A DNA stretch of 64,000 bases from Branchiostoma floridae. Lineage: Eukaryota; Chordata; Leptocardii; Amphioxiformes; Branchiostomatidae. The notes under the pieces are model-generated. The model ran no database searches. It was not told the DNA's origin and worked only from the letters and a program-made list of their open reading frames with translations. The stretch is taken from NCBI RefSeq assembly GCF_000003815.2, contig NC_049979.1, positions 9,688,764-9,752,763 on the forward strand. The letters are read 5' to 3'. Position numbers and translations under genes: made by a program. This document shows positions 55,859 through 64,000 of this stretch, in pieces. Each line of letters starts with the position of its first letter. The first letter of the stretch is position 1.

Positions 55859-56939
55859 ACTCGGACTGCAGACCCCGCCAGATGTTTTGCAATCTACAAC
55901 AGCTAGGTCGGTACAACCATTAGATTAGGCAAGCAATCAGAACTTGTTAGCTATCAGAAAAGCGCAAAAGGCAGAAACGGTAGAATGTACCGCGGAGGCT
56001 AGATACAAATCAGGGACAGGAAGAAACACATTGCTGATATTCAACCACCATGGCAAGTAGATGTTTCTTATGTTCTTTGTTTATATGTAAATCATGTAGG
56101 CTGGCTTTTGACAAACAGCCATATATATAATATGAGCTAGTGTAGTAGAAGTGTACTGTGTATTGGAAGATGCCAGTAGAGTTTGCATCCGAATTGGGAT
56201 TGTATATTTTGAAAACAATATTTTTGCTGGATACCCAGGACTTCGAAACTTCAGACATAAGAATAAAAAATCCCATATCTGTGAAAATCTTTTTATCATT
56301 GCCTTTTATTCTAGCAGAAGTAGGTTAAGATAAATACATACTATTTCAGGTTGCGTGGTTGAATTTATTACCTTCGTATTTGGCAGGGTCGGGAAAATCT
56401 CGACCAGGTTTGATAGGCCCCCTCAAAAGTACTGTGGTCGTGATGTTTGAGTGGTAGATAGCTCTTGGAGCCAAAAACCCACCAAAAGTCAACTCCGTAC
56501 ATTAACACACAAGAAAACGCGACTTTCTTCGAAGTAACTCAGGTCGAGTCCAGGAGTGGAGTACTTGAGTACCCTAAATTTCTGTCCACAAAGACACCAC
56601 TGAGTCGGACACTTCGGCAGCATGACGCAGCATGCCTTACTATGCATGGTACCCAGAATAAAATCGTAGCTTTTTTTTTACATATTTTTTCTTCAATTAG
56701 AAAAAAAAGATTCATATTTACTCTAAAAACTGCCAAAATGTGCTTCAAACTACATCCAATGATATTGACGCCCACGCAATAATAAAGACATCAATGCACG
56801 CATAAGGCAGCATGTGGTAACAATCAAAAGAGAACCCATGAAGATGTAGCTTTTACATATTCTTCCTTCAAGTACAAAATATTCAACATACGCACGTATT
56901 GGCTTGATCGACATTCAGATTTGCCCACGTGGCCACATC
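55859..56939. other. GPCR 3' flank, no gene recognised
   Basis: Probable 3' UTR to about 56280. A further piece of the flanking repeat, CATGACGCAGCATGCCTTAC, is at 56621 (compare CATGACGCAGCATGTGCTAC near 54257). Confidence 0.4.
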
Positions 56940-57400
56940 CAACACACAGTATAACGCAGCATGTGTTCTGTTAATGAAACGATAGAATCTAATTGAGAGC
57001 CGTCGTGCTAGGGTTACGCAGCGCCTGGAGCCTTCCTGTCTTGGCAAGAACGACACCACAGGCGTCCATAGATGACTCCAACGTCGGTCCATACTTTGCA
57101 TGTGTAGCCGTTTTACCAAGGTTTCCTCTTACGTGTCCGGTAGTTACTTTTATCCATACCTCGATCCAGGGACAGCGATAATATGTGGATGAAATACCTT
57201 TTAAATTACATCCCAGCTTATCACAGACACATGTTGTGATTTGATTGACGCACCTGACAAAACCCGAGCAAAAACAAATTATGTTTCTCCATCACTTTAA
57301 TCTATCAGTGTATGCTGTTGCCCGTGGTAACAACTAAAACATGTAGAGCGCGTGACGTTGCGTGTGTTGCTACGGTAGAAAATAAAGCCCATGAAATAAA
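56940..57400 (+). repeat. Diverged duplicate of the GPCR upstream region
   Basis: The segment 57005-57060 resembles 54405-54470 (GCCTTCC.T.TCTT.GCAAGA.CGAC). The segment 57135-57175 resembles 54100-54140 (AGTTAC.TTTA.CCATACCTC and ATCCAGGGACAG). CATGACGCAGCATGTG-like words occur near 54257, 56621, 56955 and 57352. The duplicated piece stops before any receptor coding sequence. Confidence 0.55.
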
Positions 57401-58572
57401 AAGTTAATCTTTATTCGTAAATCAATTCAGGGGCAGCAATAATCTACGAACTTTAGCCAGGTGCCCATTTCTGCCCAAATGCCCTGTAAACTCCATTCAA
57501 GGGTACGTGTTGACTGCGCTCACTCGTGGTTTATTCGGCGGTTATAGCAAATGACCTGGCCTTTGATACGACATCATAGACACCTCATGGTGGGTCATTA
57601 ACCCTTAATCCAATCACGCTACGCATCGGATGTAAAAGTCTATGTTGCTTTGCTTTGACCAACCCTGTCAACATTCCTACTTGGAACAAATAAGTTTCAT
57701 TACTGTCGGTCGTGATGAAAAAATGGAAGGGCTAAAATTTTAAGAATTGCGATCAGAAAGTCTTTAATGCCTAGATTTAACAATATAGTGACAGTATAGC
57801 CTGATTGAATTTCGCAAATATCAGTCTGGTGTTACACAAACAAGTGACACTAAAATCGCTATAGACAGGATAGGATAAACAATTCTATGATAATGAAAAC
57901 TGATACATGTGATACCAGAGCACATCCCTATTTAGGGCATTAACAGCAAATCGGTAGCTATGCCAAGTAAAGTTCCTGACTGTTAAGCAAAAGCGCCATT
58001 AAAATTAATATGTATAAATTAAAGGAATGAAATACAACAGTTCAGTATATCGAAGTATACAAAGAATACACCGCAGTTAAAAATGGCGGTCACTGATAAG
58101 AATTAACACTTAACATGATAATAGTTGTTTTGATTAAATTCACTAGCAGTGACTAAGCAATTAATATGCAGCTAAAAAAGCACCCCCTTCCTAAACATCT
58201 ATTATGTAGCTGTCGGCAATAAAGTTTATGCAAACTCCCTTTCTTGGACTTTTAACCAACCTTCTAGAGAAAAACCATAAAGTGCCACCAGGGGTTCATG
58301 GGTTGCTCCTGGTGTTCATTACGTCAGGATCTATGATGACGTTCAACCTTGCATTCTGCCGAGTGCAAGGCTAGCTCAATAAACCATTGCAACCTTGGAG
58401 CAAGCAGGATCGATTTAAAAGAATCTCTGAACCGTATAGTTCATAATCATTGAGCAATCAATATTGCAGCTCATTTTGCTAAAAAAAGGAAAGTTGAATA
58501 CATTTGACCAAATGATAGGAGAAGAAGAAACACAGACATTAGCAATTTGTTACGTAAAGGGCCTTTGGTCCA
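57401..58572. other. Intergenic, no gene recognised
   Basis: AT-rich and without recognised domains. The right end should contain the 3' UTR of glutathione synthetase; no clear minus-strand AATAAA was fixed. Confidence 0.4.
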
Positions 58573-61500
58573 TCAGACAAGATAGGGACTGTCCACGACA
58601 GCATGTCCAACATCAATCCCTCCGTCTGTTGTTGTATCGTTTGTCCTCAGGTAGTGTCCCCCTTGCTTGTTGTGAAACACTTGGTCCCCTTCACTAAAGC
58701 GTAAACAAAATATGCCACATTTTAATGAAAATTGTACAATATAAAGATTCTCAGCAATCGAGAAATATTTTTTTTTAATTTATACCACATTTACAGGGTG
58801 TCTGGTATCTCTCTACAGTATGTTCAAATCCAATCGGATCTCTACAACTGGATAAAAAATTACTTCCGAACGTTTTGAGTGACATCCATCAGTCTTCTTC
58901 AGTGTTCTTCAGGCAGAGCAATTCAATACAAGTACAGCTCGCTAGAACATGTCAATTCACTAATTCCTGAGGATCTTATGCAAATGTCACGCAATCGTGT
59001 TTACATGAAGAAGAACTTTATTGCGCAACGATCGTACACGGTACAATGTATGGCAAAAAAAAAGAAGAAGAAACAAACTTATCATCCTAATTACTAAAAC
59101 AAGTATCAAACTTAGTACATATGCAGATTATGAATATAGAATGAAATTGGCATCCTAAATTCTAGAACAATAGGAGCTAGCTTAAATCATTGATATTGTA
59201 TTACAATCGAGTGAGGCTAATTATGAGTTTCGGCATTTTTTCTTATGACAAAGCAGTCTTTTATATATTTACCTATTTTAGCATTGTTGGAATTGTTACA
59301 TCTGAATATATAATCAAATCTGTCTGTATCATTGAGTCTCTTAAAATCTGTTGTATTTGATTCGAGGAATAAGAATAACTCATTACGTGGAACATTGTAC
59401 CTACTGCACATCATGACAAAGTGAAATTCATCTTCAATTTGCTTTGCATAGTTCCCTATGGTAAGACAATACTTTGTGATGCAAAGTGGGGCCCCATCTC
59501 TAGAGTGTGATTTGTTTTCAAATCTTAACTTAACAAATCTGTTCAAGAAACACTGCAATTGTTTTCGATAAATGTTCGAGTTGAGTTGAGAAGATTTGAA
59601 TAAAGCAGAAGTATGAGAAACAATACACATACGCCATGAAGACTCCGAAAACGCCCAGCTCGCATGAAGAGCCCAGCAGTTTAGGCCTGTGTCCTGGCCT
59701 CATGAAGTAGTTTTGTACCACAGCAGGGCAGATCAGGTCCATGATGATGTATGCTGTTCTCTCCTCAGAGTTCTTTAGTTCATCCAGGATGGTCTTGATG
59801 TCCTCTCCGTAGATGTTGTTACCTGGTCAGCAACAAAACAGGTGTTAACTCTTGATATACACAGTCAAATAATATGAGAATGACATTCAAAAGTCGGTGA
59901 TGTACTGATGTGGTTACCCTCCGTCACAGAGTAAAAAGAAAAGACTTGAGGTTTGACTTGAGTTTGAAAGTTAACACCTGACCAACCAGAAGGAGCAATA
60001 CACAGGAGTAACCAATTAGAACTTTTTGAAGCACCATCGTAGGATTTCCTCACATTCTACCTTATTATGTGCTACACACCCAAAATTGTTTCTGTGCACC
60101 TAATTGTATAGATGCACCAGTGCATCTATTCCTGAAAATGAATCGAGCACTGTTTCTTAGTGATGACTGGTCTAATACTTACCGCCCCCTTCTCTTTGTG
60201 GCTTCATGACGTAATCTTCAGGACTTCTCATGGCCATCTGAACGGTCCGATCGCCTTCCAAACCCTGCAGGGCAAAGAACGGCTCAGTCACTCTTTTGTT
60301 GCGCTGAATTTCACTTGTCTTTACACAACTTAAGTACATATATCTACTGTAGTTCTAATATTGTTGAAAACACATCATCGGTAGTAACATAGGTTTGATG
60401 CACCCATACAGTTTTAGGTATCGTATGAAAGAGTACAACTGTTGCACTTACCATTTCCAGTGTGTGCTGTCCAGCAAAGGTTGCCCTGACTCTGCCCACT
60501 GACTTTGGGTCTTCCAGAAACCTCTCCAGTACACCAGGCTGGGCTAACTCCTGCTGAACCTTCTTAGTTCCAGCCAGATGGTAAGATATACATGGGCACT
60601 TGATCGCTCGGGATCTCTCAATCATCAGGCGGGCATTCCATTCCTGGGTACATAAAATTTAGAATTTACTCAGTCTAACCACGAGAAACATATAAGCTTA
60701 CTGGTCTTTCCCACAAGCAAATAAAAATAAAAAATCTCATGTACATTTTCTACAAAAGTAGTAAATGCACCTCACCTTTTCAGTTGGATAGTGGTCAGGT
60801 GAATATCCAGCTCTAAAGTAGACAACAGCAACTTCGGATCCATGCCTAGAAACAACAGAAATAGTGCTAACACGTTGCAGTGCAAAGGTACTTTCAGTAA
60901 AGTTTCTCGGATTTACTGATAGATTTTCAAAGCATTGTCAGGTTTGTTGCAGAGCTAGAGCATTGGCCGTAATACTCACATGAAAAGTGTCTTGTCCGAT
61001 TTGAGCTCAGCATCCTCTGCAATCTGTCTCAAGCTGTACCTTCTCACTGTTATGCTGGGATATCTGAGAAGATACGTTAACTGTGTTTTAGAGTACACAC
61101 TATACACTATGTCTGTTTGCTTGATAGACAGTGTCACATATCAAGCAAGTCTGTAACCATGAATGCAGTGTCCTTTTCTCATAATGTATGTAACGTTACA
61201 GTATACATCATCATCGACATTCGCTCATGGCCGAGCATTGTACAGTATACACATGTTAATGAATCTGTTGATGTTAATGTCGTTACTCACTTTTCCATCA
61301 CCGAAAATTCCATCAGTCTCTGCGAAAAGACGTTCCTGCATCTCTCCTCCTCTACTACGAACACTATGATGGCCCTGGTTGAGAAATAATTTTTGCTTGA
61401 TAAAATACAAAGTACGTACTCAAAACATGCAAAATATGAAAGTGATTTACTTTATACTAGATCTAGAACAAAATAACTCATCATGAGGGTAGTGTATTCA

Positions 61501-63175
61501 ATATCCTTATACTAAATGCAAGGTAAGGCAAGATAAAGGCATCAGAAAGACAGATGCAGGGTATATCAGAGGTACGACCTACGTCAGCAACATCACACAG
61601 GAAAATGATGACATTTTACCACATTTCTTGTGTATTTTTTTAGTGTAGTGGGGACTCACCTCTGTGATCCATACCGCTCCCATGCTGCCACAAAGCCTTC
61701 CACCTGGGAGTCCAGAGCTCTGTTCTCGGGGATCTGGACAGATGCAAGACTTAAGCATGTACACGAATTTAAAAACGTAGTACGGCTTGGGGATAAAACT
61801 AATATTGCCATGATAAGTTGATATCTGTTCATCTGAGGAATGCTATTGCTACAATATAAAACAATACATGAAACGTTTACGATACATTGTATATACTTAC
61901 ATGTTTGTAGGCATTAGTCACGCCCAGAAGATTCAGCACATGTCTACATGTAAACAATAAGATAAAGAAAGGGCTTTAGTGTTAGACAGTCATTTGTGTG
62001 CTTTTAAATGTCTACTTTCTATCAAAGGTTGGTTCAATCAGTGTACATGAAATGAACATGTGTACACCTGGGGCAGGCCTGTGGTTATGATTTAGTTTGA
62101 GGCGAGTCGCACACAGCTTAGTGTCAACTCTAGGTATTCATATGGCAGCAATAATTCTGGAGGATATACATGTATGGGTGAACTTCAAAATGCAAATACA
62201 CTAAGTGAACATGACGTTAACTACAATTTTTTTTTCTTTTCTTTATTGAAATACATGTAAAAATACAAATAAACGGACGAGGACAAAGTGACGGCGGACT
62301 CAAGTTACATTCAACTTATATTAACGCCGCCACTTATACAAGGATTGTAAATAATAAATTATACAGGACAATAATAAATAGATAGTTACATATGAATGAA
62401 CAGTGTACGTGAGTCGACCCCCCTTACTGGAGTAGAAAACTAAAACAAAGAATTATACTTGAATTTAAAAACGATTTGTTGTTGAAATGTAGACATGTGT
62501 TGCTTCCATAATTCTGCAATTGACATTGAAGGAACAAACAGACTACAAATTGCCATGCATGAAGTGAAAAGACGTTGTCTTTGTGTCTTTCAACAGTGAC
62601 TTCACAGCATTTCCATACCTGTGCACACTGGCCATCTTTTCTGCAAAGCCAGCCCCAGCGGCAGCAATAGTGTTGATCTCTGTCTGCTTGAGCTGGAACT
62701 GTCTATTTGCAGTTACTCCGTGTGTTTCCATGACAGCATTATTGGTGGTGTCAAGCAGGTAGTCTGATCTGTGGACTCCTAGGCAGATGGGCTGGATACA
62801 CAAAAACATGTGTGTTGATTTTGCATGTCAAATTCCATTTTCAATGCAGTGTGCAGCAGAAAAGATACGACACAATACGTTAGCGCGTTAAATAATTACG
62901 GGTATATTTCCGCAGCTGTACGTTAGATTTGCCACTTTTATTACAAAAGTGCCCAAGATGTAGATCAAAACGTCTTTCCAGGAATTGAATAATCCGAGTT
63001 CGTTTTTGATGCCGAAAAACAGAACATCGGAATGAAAGACACGTTGTCTCTGGACACGGTCCGGTCGGCTACATACATGTCGTGCAAAAAAATACCAACC
63101 TGAGCCACACCTTCCTTCTGCACCTGTTCATATATGTGGAACAGACCAGCTGTAAAGTTGTCCACCTTTATAACA
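58573..63175 (-). CDS. GSS: Glutathione synthetase, 5' end outside window
   Basis: Eleven consecutive coding exons keep phase from 63175 down to TGA 58575-58573: 63100-63175, 62619-62791, 61901-61943, 61660-61733, 61291-61374, 60980-61063, 60776-60845, 60452-60643, 60183-60264, 59633-59822, 58573-58693. They encode ~396 residues, equal to roughly the last 80% of the 474-aa eukaryotic enzyme. The enzyme joins gamma-glutamylcysteine to glycine with ATP in the cytosol and works as a dimer. Family marks in order: [63 protein letters not shown] (glycine-rich lid and ATP/Mg site), [17 protein letters not shown], and the C-terminal glycine triad [17 protein letters not shown]. All key motifs are present with no frameshift. 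The donor of the penultimate exon is GC|GTATGT. Exons for the first ~80-100 residues lie right of position 64000. Confidence 0.93.
59217..59628 (-). pseudogene. LINE C-terminal domain remnant in the last GSS intron
   Basis: Open minus-strand frame containing [20 protein letters not shown] and [20 protein letters not shown]. It corresponds to the C-terminal region after the RT domain (compare [12 protein letters not shown] in the LINE at 50158-51293). It starts immediately after the GSS exon donor and is in the gene's orientation. There is no RT core. Confidence 0.65.
62220..62450 (-). repeat. LINE 3' end fragment
   Basis: On the minus strand the segment ends in TTTCAATAAAGAAAAGAAAA, a LINE-type 3' tail, preceded by a GC-richer block (GTCCGCCGTCACTTTGTCC). 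It lies in a GSS intron (between 61943 and 62619). Confidence 0.5.
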
Positions 63176-64000
63176 CTGCATTTGAAAGCAAAGAAATACA
63201 ACGTTGCTTCAGAAACAATTATTTGGTGACTACCTAAAAGTCATAATTACTCACCTACGTCCTGGTAATAGTCATTTTGCTAGGGAATAAGTTTGATAGC
63301 AGAGATTTGTCTTGGGGGGAATCGTTGGTAGGTTGAGAACAAGCTGGGAGTAAGTCAGCAGTGTTTGTGGCGTGGTTAAGTTTTGAATTTGACCGCTAGC
63401 TTACGCCCGAACACCAGCCGAACACTAGCCAACCGTGCTGAACACCAGCCAACCACTAAACCAATCTACTACAGACCTGCCGTGCAGAGCAGAATGTTTT
63501 GAAAATTTCAAAACATTCGGCTGACGCAGCCAAACACCCGCCGCCTACAGCCGACCTAGATCCTGAATCACTCCTAACCATAGTCAGGCAAGAGTCGGGA
63601 GCCAAATTCGGCTATGTGTTTCAGGGGCTTTCGACTCTGGCTTTCCACACTGCATTGGTTGCTGCCCAGTGTTATCATTAACAACCACCTGGGCATCATT
63701 GAAATAAATGAAAACAGCAATTCGATACAAACATGCAAGTCAGGAGATGGTTTGGCTGCATAATCGATATCAATGAGGAAACTAGTGGATTTTCGTGATA
63801 TGACTCTCAAACATGTGGCATATGTAACAGAGATAGCGGGGAATATCGATAGATCAATTAATTATCATATAGCCAGGCGCCGCGGACCAATCAGAAGGCC
63901 CCGTTCCACGTTGGTTATGACGCCGTAACACGTAGATTCAGGCCAGGCAGGTGGGTATCGCTCCCCTGATGGTCAGAATGAATCGACACCGGCACCGGTG
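63176..64000. other. GSS intron, repeats
   Basis: The region is expected to be intronic for glutathione synthetase. GAACACCAGCC is repeated at 63408-63450. GGTTGAGAACAAGCTGGGAG and CAGGCAAGAGTCGGGAGCC resemble the ends of the probable MITE at 37700-37994. No exon could be recognised. Confidence 0.4.

Noticed and set aside
1-64000. tRNA, rRNA, riboswitch or bacterial promoter features
   Set aside because: No cloverleaf, rRNA core or bacterial-type site was recognised by eye. A tRNAscan-SE and Infernal run would settle the question.

Overview
The window looks like animal nuclear DNA, most probably from an amphioxus (Branchiostoma) or a close invertebrate deuterostome. The evidence is GT-AG split genes of clear animal families, long introns and intergenic DNA, and a high density of foldback elements, minisatellites and broken non-LTR retrotransposons. 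No bacterial features, rRNA or tRNA genes were recognised. Exon boundaries below were placed by hand from splice signals, codon phase and family similarity.

Layout. 0.2-0.35 kb: first exon of a minus-strand short-chain dehydrogenase (retinol-dehydrogenase type) that continues off the left edge. 0.35-18 kb: mostly repeats. These include a ~500-bp foldback element, a CCAAT/octamer promoter-like pair, a tandemly duplicated locus with three broken histone-H4-like starts, a 16-copy 43-bp satellite and a 5'-truncated LINE. 18-20 kb: two weak promoter/first-exon candidates. 22.0-25.1 kb: a complete two-exon Patched-domain protein of 938 aa. 29.5-53.3 kb: a complete 17-exon M28-family glutamate-carboxypeptidase/NAALADase-like gene of 747 aa. 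Its first intron hosts, on the opposite strand, a 968-aa LRR transmembrane receptor whose cytoplasmic tail is built from two families of tyrosine-centred repeats. Its other introns hold 95-bp and 81-bp satellites and a LINE split by a second element. 54.55-55.86 kb: a class A GPCR of the EDG/cannabinoid-like type lacking DRY and NPxxY. 58.6-63.2 kb: eleven exons of glutathione synthetase on the minus strand, with its 5' end beyond the right edge.

How they relate. The protein genes do not form an operon or an obvious pathway. Their products act in membrane signalling or transport (Patched-like, LRR receptor, GPCR), peptide processing at the cell surface (carboxypeptidase) and glutathione synthesis. 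The only tight arrangement is the nesting of the LRR receptor inside the carboxypeptidase gene. The most unusual item is that receptor: nine Y-[MIV]-T-[FL]-P modules, seven of the eight gaps being 39-45 residues, follow six [10 protein letters not shown]-type repeats. It resembles a multi-site phosphotyrosine docking tail.
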